Positions 7,666-15,036 of a stretch of DNA of 15,055 bases are shown here, piece by piece. The first letter of the stretch is position 1. Every line of letters starts with the position of its first letter. Below the pieces are notes generated by a model. That model was given only the letters and a program-made list of their open reading frames with translations, was not told where the DNA came from and did not search any database. The translations under genes were made by a program, and so were the position numbers. Origin of the DNA: Lachnospiraceae bacterium UBA6452 (GTDB taxonomy: Bacteria; Bacillota; Clostridia; Lachnospirales; Lachnospiraceae); contig DJNY01000186.1 in NCBI GenBank assembly GCA_002441865.1, forward strand, positions 1 to 15,055, read 5' to 3'.

Positions 7666-8472
7666 TTATACCTCTTCCATTGTTTTTAACATTTTCTCTT
7701 CCAGTTTTTCTTTTCTTGTTTTCTTCTTTGCCGGTTCCGTTTCTTCCATAAATGCCGTATAGGCATCAAGTACTTCTTCGGTCGGTCCATCCTGGACAAT
7801 TTTACCGTCATGCAGCCAGATGACACGTGTACACAGTTTACGCACAGTTTCAACACTGTGTGACACGATCATGACAGTCCTGTCATTATCCTGGATCAGT
7901 TCACGCATTTTCTTAAAACTTTTCTTCTTGAAACGGATATCACCTACACTCAGCACCTCGTCGATCAGCATGATCTCTGTTTCAAGTATTGCAGTGATTG
8001 AAAATGCAAGTTTAGAATACATACCACTTGAGTATGTACTGACCGGTGAATTGATAAACTTGCCGAGTTCGGAAAATTTAACAATTTCGTTATACCGGTC
8101 TTTGATCTGCTGCTGGGTAAATCCCATCAAAAGTCCCGACAGAAAAATATTTTCTTTTCCGGTCAGTTCCTGCTGAAATCCGACACCGATGGATAAAAGC
8201 GAAACGCTGTGTTCTCCGATATCGATTGTTCCTTCATCCGGTGAAAAGATACCGGCAATAGAGCGAAGCAAGGTAGATTTACCGCTGCCGTTTTTACCGA
8301 TCAGACCTACGATTTCACCTTTTTGAATATCAAAGCTGACACCTTTTACAGCCTCAAATTTTTCAACTCTTGATTTTCTCAGAGAAAACAGACTTTTCTT
8401 AATACTTTCTGCCTGTACCGTCTGATAACATATATGAACATCTTTTACTTCTATTGTATTATTTGTCTCCAT
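7666..8472 (-). CDS. ABC transporter ATPase for polysaccharide/teichoic-acid export (TagH/Wzt type)
   Basis: The 268-residue ATPase has every motor motif: Walker A GKNGSGKS (60-67), signature YSSGM (147-151), Walker B IMLIDE (167-172) and the H-loop His of MIVSHS (205). The region before Walker A (VKGVSFDIQKGEIVGLIG) is typical of the ABC-2 polysaccharide-export subfamily. It lacks the C-terminal carbohydrate-binding domain found in long Wzt proteins and ends in a short Lys/Glu-rich tail, so it resembles the minimal TagH/KpsT form. The ATG shares one base with the stop codon of the permease gene (TAATG), so the two should be made in balance. It would power export of the finished or lipid-linked glycan across the membrane. 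Confidence 0.92.
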   Translation of the reverse strand: METNNTIEVKDVHICYQTVQAESIKKSLFSLRKSRVEKFEAVKGVSFDIQKGEIVGLIGKNGSGKSTLLRSIAGIFSPDEGTIDIGEHSVSLLSIGVGFQQELTGKENIFLSGLLMGFTQQQIKDRYNEIVKFSELGKFINSPVSTYSSGMYSKLAFSITAILETEIMLIDEVLSVGDIRFKKKSFKKMRELIQDNDRTVMIVSHSVETVRKLCTRVIWLHDGKIVQDGPTEEVLDAYTAFMEETEPAKKKTRKEKLEEKMLKTMEEV

Positions 8473-9254
8473 TAAACCACCTTCACATAGGAATTCTCGT
8501 ATTTATTGATCAGCCGGACACCAATGATCGATAATAAAATACTGATCACCAACCATATGCCTATCACACCATACATAGGATGTGACTCATATAAAATACA
8601 GTTTCTGGCGCCATGGATGATATTTGCGACCGGATTGAAATCAAGTAAGATTGTTGCATATGGCTGTGGCACGCGCTTTGCAATACTGTAAAAAATACCG
8701 GACATATAAAATGCCAGTTTGAGCACAACCTGTACAACATTCGCAAGATCTTTTACAAACACGCCAAAATTAAGCATAATACAGCTACAGCCAAATGTGA
8801 AAATGGAAAGTACCAGAAACAAAGGTACAATTTCGATCAGGCGCCATGTGATCGGTACGTGATACATAGGCACCATGATAACCACCAGTGAAAATGCCAC
8901 CAGCATCTTAAAAAAATTCACAAGCATCGTAGTCAAAACAAGAATATATTTGGGCAGATATACTTTTGAGATCATTCCTTTGCAGGACTTTACTGCCTTT
9001 ACACTTTTGGTCACTGTCTTACTGAAATAATTCCACAAATTCAGTCCAATAAATACAAATAACGGAAAATAGGGCTCTGACTTTCCATATACAACAAGTG
9101 CTACGAACGTGTATACCAGCATAAAGAAGAACGGATCCAATATCCACCAGAGCCAGTTCAGACGGGATCCTGCCACTTCGCTCTTTAAAGTTGCCTTTGC
9201 GGAATACAGCATATAGCTCTTGTATTTTTTTATATTTTTGATAAATTTTTTCAT
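8472..9254 (-). CDS. ABC-2 type polysaccharide export permease (TagG/Wzm type)
   Basis: The 260-residue membrane protein has about six membrane helices. It begins with an amphipathic, Lys-rich segment (KKYKSYMLYSAKATLKSEVAGS) that leads into the first helix, as in the TagG/Wzm family. The late motifs FVKDLANVVQVVLKLAFYMS (166-185) and NPVANIIHGARNCILY (207-222) are typical of ABC-2 exporters of teichoic acid and O-antigen. GAAGG stands eight bases before the ATG, and the pyruvyl-transferase-family gene ends 28 nt upstream. The ATPase partner follows with a one-base overlap. It should form the membrane channel of the exporter. Confidence 0.92.
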   Translation of the reverse strand: MKKFIKNIKKYKSYMLYSAKATLKSEVAGSRLNWLWWILDPFFFMLVYTFVALVVYGKSEPYFPLFVFIGLNLWNYFSKTVTKSVKAVKSCKGMISKVYLPKYILVLTTMLVNFFKMLVAFSLVVIMVPMYHVPITWRLIEIVPLFLVLSIFTFGCSCIMLNFGVFVKDLANVVQVVLKLAFYMSGIFYSIAKRVPQPYATILLDFNPVANIIHGARNCILYESHPMYGVIGIWLVISILLSIIGVRLINKYENSYVKVV

Positions 9255-9282
9255 AATATGCCTTCAGTGTTCCTTTATCATT

Positions 9283-10296
9283 TTATTGATAGTATTCATC
9301 GTCCTCTACATCATTTTCAGATGGTAAAAACTGTGACAGCCATTCATTTACAATTTTATAATCTACCGTAACGGCTGTTGCAAAATCAGAATTGATCTTC
9401 TCGTCAATTGCCTGGATATCATCCTGCGGCAGTACATTGATATGATAGCGGTCAAATTCTTCCGCTCTGTGGTCTACGCTCAGATTGATCGCACGTTTCT
9501 TATTCTGCATTGCAAATACGCCGCCATGCAGTCTGGTACCCACATAGTCCACATCATTTTCCAGAAGAAATTTTCGATATTCATTGAGTTCCGGATCAAT
9601 ATATTTGATCTTATCGCAGTTTTCATAAGAACGCAGGGTTTTATAACCGCCATATGTCTGGCTCCAGAAATACACTTCTTTATAATTCTTCAGAAGGCAG
9701 TCGATGATCTTCTGATCATTTTCTCTGTTAATGCCACCTGTTGAAGAGAGTGTAAATACAACCTTATCCGCCTTCTTTGTCGGAATATCTTTGCAATGCT
9801 CCGGTGTCAGTTTCCAGAGAGTCGGGCACGAAGTGTTGACTGCTTTTAAACCAAGCATATTCAGATATTCAACTGTCTTATCATCTCTTGTACTGTGCAC
9901 ATATTTATGAGACAGCACTCTCTTCCATAGCATTTTAGAATATGGATCGAAATGATCGGAACATTTTACGCCGTCATATCCAACACCCATCAAAACAGAT
10001 TTTCTCATCGGCTTATAATTCATAATATTTACATTCAAAAGCGGATTAGGTCGAAGCATATTGGTCCAGAACAGATTTGTTCCGCAAATAAACTTCAGAT
10101 TTGCATTTTTGGCAAGATTTGCCTTGCTGGATGTAAACTGATGTCCAAATGGGAAACTCACCAGATGAGTCGGAAAATTATATACGAAATTTCCTTTTAA
10201 TACCGGTTCAAGCTCCCTGCGTACAGACTCCATAATGATTTCGTCACCTTTGTTCTGTGTTGCAATTGATGTGTCAAATAAAATAATTCTTTTCAC
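9283..10296 (-). CDS. Polysaccharide pyruvyl transferase family protein
   Basis: This 337-residue cytoplasmic protein matches the polysaccharide pyruvyl transferase (CsaB/EpsO/WcaK) family by NKGDEIIMES (15-24), a central SxRDDKT block (135-141), GTRLHGG (253-259) and DHRAEEF (275-281). Confirmed members transfer pyruvate from phosphoenolpyruvate to make a ketal on a sugar, adding negative charge; several others have uncertain activity. Translation starts at GTG 10296, since TTTTAGGAGGATACA lies directly before it and the N-terminus MKRIILFDTS fits the family. The gene follows the SDR gene by 35 nt with no visible terminator. Donor and acceptor cannot be read from sequence. Confidence 0.85.
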   Translation of the reverse strand: MKRIILFDTSIATQNKGDEIIMESVRRELEPVLKGNFVYNFPTHLVSFPFGHQFTSSKANLAKNANLKFICGTNLFWTNMLRPNPLLNVNIMNYKPMRKSVLMGVGYDGVKCSDHFDPYSKMLWKRVLSHKYVHSTRDDKTVEYLNMLGLKAVNTSCPTLWKLTPEHCKDIPTKKADKVVFTLSSTGGINRENDQKIIDCLLKNYKEVYFWSQTYGGYKTLRSYENCDKIKYIDPELNEYRKFLLENDVDYVGTRLHGGVFAMQNKKRAINLSVDHRAEEFDRYHINVLPQDDIQAIDEKINSDFATAVTVDYKIVNEWLSQFLPSENDVEDDEYYQ

Positions 10297-10331
10297 TGTA
10301 TCCTCCTAAAATCAATCTCTTTTTTCTTTTC

Positions 10332-11387
10332 TTATTCTATCCCTGCTTCAAAAGAGGCTATCGTCCTCTTCATTCCGTCCCGCAGTCCGATATGCGGCGT
10401 CCATCCGGCCGCAATTGCTTTATCCGACTGTAAAAATCCCAGTTTATAACTCAGATAACCGGCCGATTTCCCCTCTTTCGGAATATGCATGACCAGCTTG
10501 ATCCCTCTATCTCCAAACAATTCACAAAGTAACTGTGCCAGCCCCTTCACTGTAACAGTCTCCCGAGAATCTGAAATATTATATACAGAATCTTCAAAAT
10601 CAAGCAGTACATGAAAAAGCCCGGCGACAACATCACTGATATACGTAAGTGCCAGTGTACCGCTTCCATCACTGTTCATAACAATATCCTCTGATTTCAG
10701 GACATTTCCCAGAAAATCTCCGACAACCCGTCCATCTCCTACGATCATACCCGGTCCATACGCATGTGCGATTCTTGCGATACGACAGTCTATGCCATAT
10801 TGGCTTTTATAACACATACATAAATTCTCTGCCATACGTTTGCTTTCCGGATAACAGGATCTGACACTGGTCGGATCTACCGCACCATAATCCTCCTCCG
10901 TCACAAAATCAAGATTTCCCCTTCCGTAAATTTCTCTTGTTGATAAGAGAAGGAATTTCTTTGTTTCATGTTCTTTTGCATAAGAAAGCAGATTATGGCA
11001 GCCAAGTACATTTCCCATTGCTGTTCCTACCGGATCTTCCACGAACTGTTGCGGGCTTGTCTGGCTGGCCGCATGGATCATAATATCAATGGTTTCTTCC
11101 ATGTTCAACGGTCTTGTCACATCCTGATAGATCATATGAAAATCATCACGATCCAGTGCAGCTCCCCATTTTGCCTGCGTCTTCTTCTCATTACGCGCCA
11201 GTCCGTAAATCCTGATCTTATAATCTTGTGTATCATTCAGATAAAGCAACGTCTGCACCAGATAAGTGGCGATCAGTCCGTTAACGCCTGAGATAAGCAC
11301 ACTTTTTCCGCGCAGTTTCTCCCAACCCGACTTTTCCGCCAGTATTGATTCTATATCTTCTTTTACAACAGGGTTTAATTCTATCAT
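10332..11387 (-). CDS. Extended short-chain dehydrogenase (NAD-dependent epimerase/dehydratase family)
   Basis: The 351-residue protein is an extended SDR. It has a nucleotide-binding turn GVNGLIA (34-40), the IHAAS stretch (104-108) that often follows the cofactor fold, LSTREIYG (148-155) supplying Ser/Thr, and the catalytic pair Tyr179 and Lys183 in YPESK. The C-terminal half (HAYGPGM, LTYISDVV, YNISDS) resembles UDP-sugar epimerases and decarboxylases. The gene lies 17 nt after the cytidylyltransferase gene, with AGAAGGAA before the ATG. As a partner of an IspD/TarI-type enzyme it may modify or reduce a CDP-linked or free pentose phosphate, as in proposed arabinitol or mannitol cassettes of pneumococcal capsules (from memory). 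An ordinary NDP-sugar epimerase is the alternative. The substrate cannot be assigned. Confidence 0.85.
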   Translation of the reverse strand: MIELNPVVKEDIESILAEKSGWEKLRGKSVLISGVNGLIATYLVQTLLYLNDTQDYKIRIYGLARNEKKTQAKWGAALDRDDFHMIYQDVTRPLNMEETIDIMIHAASQTSPQQFVEDPVGTAMGNVLGCHNLLSYAKEHETKKFLLLSTREIYGRGNLDFVTEEDYGAVDPTSVRSCYPESKRMAENLCMCYKSQYGIDCRIARIAHAYGPGMIVGDGRVVGDFLGNVLKSEDIVMNSDGSGTLALTYISDVVAGLFHVLLDFEDSVYNISDSRETVTVKGLAQLLCELFGDRGIKLVMHIPKEGKSAGYLSYKLGFLQSDKAIAAGWTPHIGLRDGMKRTIASFEAGIE

Positions 11388-11404
11388 TTCCTTCTCCCTT
11401 ACCT

Positions 11405-12124
11405 TTATAATCCAAAAATCTCCTGATTTTCCTTTAGGTCAATCAGTGCTTTAAACAGGAAGAAGTCCTCCGGTGTTGTAATCTTAATGTTTGTTGTTTC
11501 ACATGGGACAATATGCAGATGTTTTCCCAGTTCCGTCATCAGGGAGCAGGTATCGATCGTGATCGTATACGGCATTGTCTCGCCTTTTTCATGGGCTTCC
11601 AGTACATCCTTAAAATAAAAGCTCTGCGGTGCTTTCGCCACATACATTGTATTACGGATGATCGTACTGCGTATTTCTTTTCCATCATCGCTTGTAATTG
11701 CCGTTTCTGTAAAAGGAACAGCCGTTATGCCATTTCCAAATTCTCTGACAGATGCGATATTATCCGTGATCATCTTTTCCGTTACAAGAGGTCTTACCGC
11801 ATCATGCAGCAGTACAATATCATCCTCTTTACAGACACCCTGTAAATAACGGAGCGCGATCATTTTAGACTCCTGCGTATCTTTTCCACCGGTCAGTATC
11901 TTACTTACTTTTGTAATGCCAAATTTATCAAGAAGCTTCTGTAAATAATCTTCCCAGCCTGCAATACAGGGTACCACGACCGTATCGATCTCCGGATGTC
12001 TTTCAAAAACCTCCAGTGTATAGATAATGATAGGCTTACCATACAGCTCCAGAAACTGCTTTGGCTTTGCGCTGTTCCGCATTCTCTGCCCGGATCCTCC
12101 GGCAAATACTAGTGCTACATTCAT
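11405..12124 (-). CDS. IspD/TarI-type cytidylyltransferase
   Basis: The enzyme should join CTP and a polyol or sugar phosphate to give a CDP-linked donor. The start at 12124 gives 239 residues beginning MNVALVFAGG. It has GGAGG eight bases upstream and an ATGA overlap with the preceding gene; the longer frame from 12142 adds six non-family residues. Motifs are AGGSGQRM (8-15) with PKQF (21-24) for the nucleotide, HDAVRP (107-112), APQSF (165-169) and TNIKITTPED (211-220). The last block and the gene's setting favour ribitol/alditol-phosphate use (TarI-like) over the isoprenoid enzyme IspD, though the families are close. Its neighbours, a CDP-alditol phosphotransferase and an SDR, suggest a dedicated donor pathway. 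Whether the alditol is ribitol, arabinitol or something else is open. Confidence 0.85.
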   Translation of the reverse strand: MNVALVFAGGSGQRMRNSAKPKQFLELYGKPIIIYTLEVFERHPEIDTVVVPCIAGWEDYLQKLLDKFGITKVSKILTGGKDTQESKMIALRYLQGVCKEDDIVLLHDAVRPLVTEKMITDNIASVREFGNGITAVPFTETAITSDDGKEIRSTIIRNTMYVAKAPQSFYFKDVLEAHEKGETMPYTITIDTCSLMTELGKHLHIVPCETTNIKITTPEDFFLFKALIDLKENQEIFGL

Positions 12125-13317
12125 GGTCTGTCCTCCATCCATTCCGTCAGTTTATCAACAATACGTTCACTGGCATGTCCGTCTTCCACACATCCTTTGT
12201 CCACAAGAAACGCCTCTACTGCCTCCCGGTAGGCATTCTCTTCAAATGACAGAATATTCTGTCTCATCTCCTGATTATCATGTGCCAGCGGAAACGGCGC
12301 TGTTTCAAGCGGATAATAAAATCCTCTGTCATCATCATATGCCTTCAGATCCGGTGCGTACACAAACCCTTTTTTTCTGGTCAGTACATAATCAAAGATC
12401 CAGCTGGAATAATCAGTGATTCCCACCTGACAGGCTATCATCAGTTCCTGGATATCCGGATAAGTTGCCCCATCCAGTACATTGGTATTTTGTGTATGAT
12501 ATCCTTTATTTTTATAATCACGGTGATGCGCACGGTTTAAAATAACCCATTCTCCACCAAAACGCTCCGTAAGCGCATCATGTAAAAGATCAAAATCCAG
12601 TTCTTCCATAGGTTCCTTGTCCAGTTCCGGGCTGCGGAACGTAGGTGCGTACAATGCCAGATTTACATTATCCTTTAACTGATAGAAATCATAAACCTTT
12701 TTATGGATTTCATCTTTAAACGCCTGATCCTCTATAAACAGAATATCATTTCTTGCATGTCCATATTCAAGGATTTCTGTTTTTTTCCAAAAAGAAGTGC
12801 GGTAAACTTCATCTTCAAAAGCAGAATTTGATACAATGTAATCTGTCAGACGTCCACATCGGAACCCTCTTTTATTTCTGCGTTTATCCGGTACATCCTG
12901 CGGTCCGATCCTTTTAATTCCCAGTGATCCATGCATTGTTTCCAGATAGATCTGCTCAGGTTTCTTTTTGACAGATACCTTTGTCACATTAAACGCATTA
13001 TCGATCCAGACTTTTGCACCGTATAATTCTTTAAAATATTTATTTGTATTTCGTTCTACAAGTCTGACTTCCTTCGGAAATTCTTTTCTGGTCTCCTCAC
13101 TCAGATCGTCTACTACCCAGACCAGATCCCAGTCCTTTTTTCTCTTTAGTATCTCATCACATATATATCTGGGATTGCAGGTATAAGCTCCCTGAAATGT
13201 CAGGAACAGTATTTTATTGTTCTTTACTTTTGTCGTCCGGTACAAATACTCTTTTTTGATACCTGCCAGCTTTCTTTTTATATATAATTGAAGTCTTTTT
13301 TTCGTGATTTTACTCAT
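12121..13317 (-). CDS. CDP-glycerol/ribitol-phosphate transferase (TagB/TagF family)
   Basis: This 398-residue protein belongs to the family that builds teichoic acids by moving glycerol-phosphate or ribitol-phosphate from a CDP donor to a membrane-linked acceptor. Motifs in order are MHGSLGIKR (128-136), GHARND (186-191, usually GxPRND), YAPTFR (223-228), RAHHRD (262-267, the conserved His region), TDYSSWIFDY (301-310) and YDDDRGFYYPLE (327-338). There is no long N-terminal glycosyltransferase domain, so it is the size of TagB or a single-domain TagF/TarL. The first 35 residues are very basic, which fits peripheral membrane binding. Its own promoter lies just upstream, making it the first gene of the main operon. 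The stop codon overlaps the next ATG (ATGA). Its substrate is probably the CDP-alditol made by the adjacent cytidylyltransferase. Confidence 0.88.
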   Translation of the reverse strand: MSKITKKRLQLYIKRKLAGIKKEYLYRTTKVKNNKILFLTFQGAYTCNPRYICDEILKRKKDWDLVWVVDDLSEETRKEFPKEVRLVERNTNKYFKELYGAKVWIDNAFNVTKVSVKKKPEQIYLETMHGSLGIKRIGPQDVPDKRRNKRGFRCGRLTDYIVSNSAFEDEVYRTSFWKKTEILEYGHARNDILFIEDQAFKDEIHKKVYDFYQLKDNVNLALYAPTFRSPELDKEPMEELDFDLLHDALTERFGGEWVILNRAHHRDYKNKGYHTQNTNVLDGATYPDIQELMIACQVGITDYSSWIFDYVLTRKKGFVYAPDLKAYDDDRGFYYPLETAPFPLAHDNQEMRQNILSFEENAYREAVEAFLVDKGCVEDGHASERIVDKLTEWMEDRP

Positions 13318-13362
13318 TTTAGTCCCCTGTTTTCTATATAATCTTTTGCCATAGATAGTCCT

Positions 13363-13391
13363 AGTATAGGGAAAACCGATGATTTCGTCAA
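13363..13391 (-). promoter_or_regulatory. Predicted sigma-A promoter P2 of the main polysaccharide operon
   Basis: Reading the minus strand, TTGACG (13391-13386) and TATACT (13368-13363) are separated by exactly 17 bp. The -35 box begins one base past the GT2 stop codon. Six bases after the -10 box comes ATCTATGG, the same octamer at the same distance as in the rfbC promoter. Transcription should start near 13356, giving a leader of about 38 nt with an AGGGG ribosome site before ATG 13317. Confidence 0.75.
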
Positions 13392-13392
13392 G

Positions 13393-14205
13393 TTATCCTC
13401 TACGCAGAACATTATTGTAAAACAATTTTCTCATTTTGTCAGGCATAAGGCTTACGATCACATGTCCGCAGACCGTTACCAGATAATCCTGCAAACTGCA
13501 GAACCCGTTACGGAACATATAATTTCGGAACCGTATCACATTTTTGGCATAATGCAGGCCGCCTCTTCTCTGATACATACCTTTTGTACGCATAAACAGG
13601 ATCACGCGGTCCATATTATATCCCCTTGCTCCGTTACTGAGCATCCGGAGCCACAGATAATAATCTTCAAAGCCTTCAAACGACTGATAACCGCCTGCTG
13701 CAAGCACCACACTTTTTTTATACATGACACAGGGATGATTAAACGGATTTCTGCGCCGCGCAAAGCGAAGGATCTCTTCCTGCGTAACCGGCAGTTTTCT
13801 GATCTTTCCCGGTACGGATGGGTCTGTCTCAAATTCCTCCACCGCACCACTGATCAGATCTGCTTTATGTGTTTCCATAGCCTCTATCTGCCATTTCATC
13901 CGATCAGGCAGACTGATATCATCACTGTCCATTCTGGCAATGATCTCATTTTTGCAATACTGCATCCCCTGATTCAGAGCCAAACCCAGCCCCCCCTGTT
14001 TTTCCAACTGTACGACAGTAAACAGTGCGGGCTGTTCTGCCTGCATTTCAGTCAGAACTTCATATAATTCATTTGTCAGCCTTCCGTCACATACCACAAC
14101 GATCTGGGCAGGCGGCAACGATTGCCGCAATATACTCTGCAGACTTTCCCTGAAAAAGAGCGGCTGTTCCTTTTCATATACCGACATCAAAACGGAATAT
14201 TGCAT
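13393..14205 (-). CDS. Family 2 glycosyltransferase (AmsE-like)
   Basis: The 270-residue enzyme has a GT-A fold: an N-terminal YSVLMSVYEKE strand, IVVVCDG (35-41), GGLGLALNQG (71-80), the metal- and nucleotide-binding RMDSDD (91-96), FNHPCVMYKKS (155-165) and the acidic GFEDYYLWLRM (178-188) that normally supplies the catalytic base. It closely follows the pattern of AmsE-type exopolysaccharide transferases. The C-terminal part has one hydrophobic stretch (240-255) that may touch the membrane. It would add one sugar to the growing repeat unit; donor and linkage are unknown. AAAGGAG lies eight bases before the ATG. There is no obvious promoter in the 95 nt after rfbC, so it may be read by leakage through the rfbC terminator. 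It is the only classical glycosyltransferase in the window. Confidence 0.9.
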   Translation of the reverse strand: MQYSVLMSVYEKEQPLFFRESLQSILRQSLPPAQIVVVCDGRLTNELYEVLTEMQAEQPALFTVVQLEKQGGLGLALNQGMQYCKNEIIARMDSDDISLPDRMKWQIEAMETHKADLISGAVEEFETDPSVPGKIRKLPVTQEEILRFARRRNPFNHPCVMYKKSVVLAAGGYQSFEGFEDYYLWLRMLSNGARGYNMDRVILFMRTKGMYQRRGGLHYAKNVIRFRNYMFRNGFCSLQDYLVTVCGHVIVSLMPDKMRKLFYNNVLRRG

Positions 14206-14261
14206 CTGGCATTCTCCTTTTCCGGTATCTTTCTTTATGATGTTTCTTTTAGATTACGAAA

Positions 14262-14289
14262 GAATCCGGCCGAAATTATGGCCGGATTC
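14262..14289 (-). terminator. Probable intrinsic terminator after rfbC
   Basis: GAATCCGGCC (14262-14271) and GGCCGGATTC (14280-14289) form a perfect 10-bp stem with an 8-nt loop, beginning about 11 nt past the rfbC stop codon. On the minus strand it is followed by TTTCGTAATCT, a short U-tract, so termination may be incomplete. Incomplete termination would let the GT2 gene be expressed from the rfbC promoter. Confidence 0.7.
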
Positions 14290-14300
14290 CTGCCTTATGA

Positions 14301-14873
14301 TTAAAGTCCGCGCTGTTTACGGTACTCACCGATACCGCTCCATTTTGTATCTTTGTCAGAAAGAATCAGATCTTCCTTTGTCATGCCTTCCGGCATTGGC
14401 CATTCCACACCGATCTCCGGATCTGACCAGAGCAGTCCGCCTTCATCATTCGGATGATAAAAGTCTGTACATTTATAGGCAAATTCTGCATAATCGGAAA
14501 GCACAATGAAACCATGTGCGAAATTCTTCGGTATAAAGAACTGCTTTTTGTTTTCAGCGGAAAGCGTTACACCATACCACTGTCCAAAAGTAGGAGAACC
14601 TTTTCTCAGATCAACTGCAACGTCAAACACTTCTCCGTTTACCACACGGACAAGCTTGTCCTGCGGAAAATCGATCTGGAAGTGCAGTCCACGGAGCACA
14701 CCCTTTTTGGAAGCTGACTGATTGTCCTGTACAAAGACCTGATCAATGCCCGCCTCTTTGAAGTCATTGTAATTATATGTCTCCATAAAATATCCTCTTG
14801 CATCACCGAATACAGTCGGTGTAATGACCTTCAGTCCTTCAATATGACAGGTTTCTACTGTTATTTTTCCCAT
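14301..14873 (-). CDS. rfbC: dTDP-4-dehydrorhamnose 3,5-epimerase
   Basis: RfbC (RmlC) converts dTDP-4-keto-6-deoxy-D-glucose to dTDP-4-keto-L-rhamnose, the third step of dTDP-L-rhamnose synthesis. The 190-residue length is normal. The cupin core and active-site residues are visible: FGDARGYFMETY (22-33), RGLHFQ (61-66, His64 as base), Lys73, FIPKNFAHGF (113-122), FAYKCTDFY (131-139, Tyr133) and LILSDKD (169-175, Asp173). GAGGA stands seven bases before the ATG, about 70 nt after promoter P1. A hairpin follows the stop codon, so it may form its own transcript. The rfbA, rfbB and rfbD partners are not in the window and may lie to the right or elsewhere. It implies rhamnose or a related 6-deoxyhexose in the polymer. 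Confidence 0.96.
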   Translation of the reverse strand: MGKITVETCHIEGLKVITPTVFGDARGYFMETYNYNDFKEAGIDQVFVQDNQSASKKGVLRGLHFQIDFPQDKLVRVVNGEVFDVAVDLRKGSPTFGQWYGVTLSAENKKQFFIPKNFAHGFIVLSDYAEFAYKCTDFYHPNDEGGLLWSDPEIGVEWPMPEGMTKEDLILSDKDTKWSGIGEYRKQRGL

Positions 14874-14949
14874 TTTTCCATCCTCTTCTTCTCAAACTTA
14901 GATACGTATTTCCAAACCTTTCGATAATACATGATCCATAGATAAATTA

Positions 14950-14978
14950 AGTATATGAAAATCGCATATATTCGTCAA
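14950..14978 (-). promoter_or_regulatory. Predicted sigma-A promoter P1 of rfbC
   Basis: On the minus strand TTGACG (14978-14973) and TATACT (14955-14950) stand 17 bp apart, a near-consensus vegetative promoter. It lies just past the terminator of the preceding gene. Six bases after the -10 box is ATCTATGG, also found at the same place in promoter P2. The start site should be near 14943. Confidence 0.75.
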
Positions 14979-15008
14979 GTTTCTTTTATTGTATGTATAT
15001 GATGCGTC

Positions 15009-15036
15009 AAAAAGGAGGAACGACATCGTTCCTCCT
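15009..15036 (-). terminator. Intrinsic terminator of a gene beyond the right edge
   Basis: AGGAGGAACG (15013-15022) and CGTTCCTCCT (15027-15036) form a perfect 10-bp GC-rich stem with a 4-nt loop, followed on the minus strand by TTTTT. This is a textbook Rho-independent terminator. The few bases upstream read AAA AGC AGA TAA in one frame (stop at 15046-15044), which could be the last codons of that gene, but three codons are too few to claim it. Confidence 0.9.

Noticed and set aside
13462..14067. Plus-strand open frame of 201 codons opposite the GT2 gene
   Set aside because: It is antisense to a clear glycosyltransferase, rich in His, Ile and Phe as expected for an antisense artefact, and has no family resemblance.
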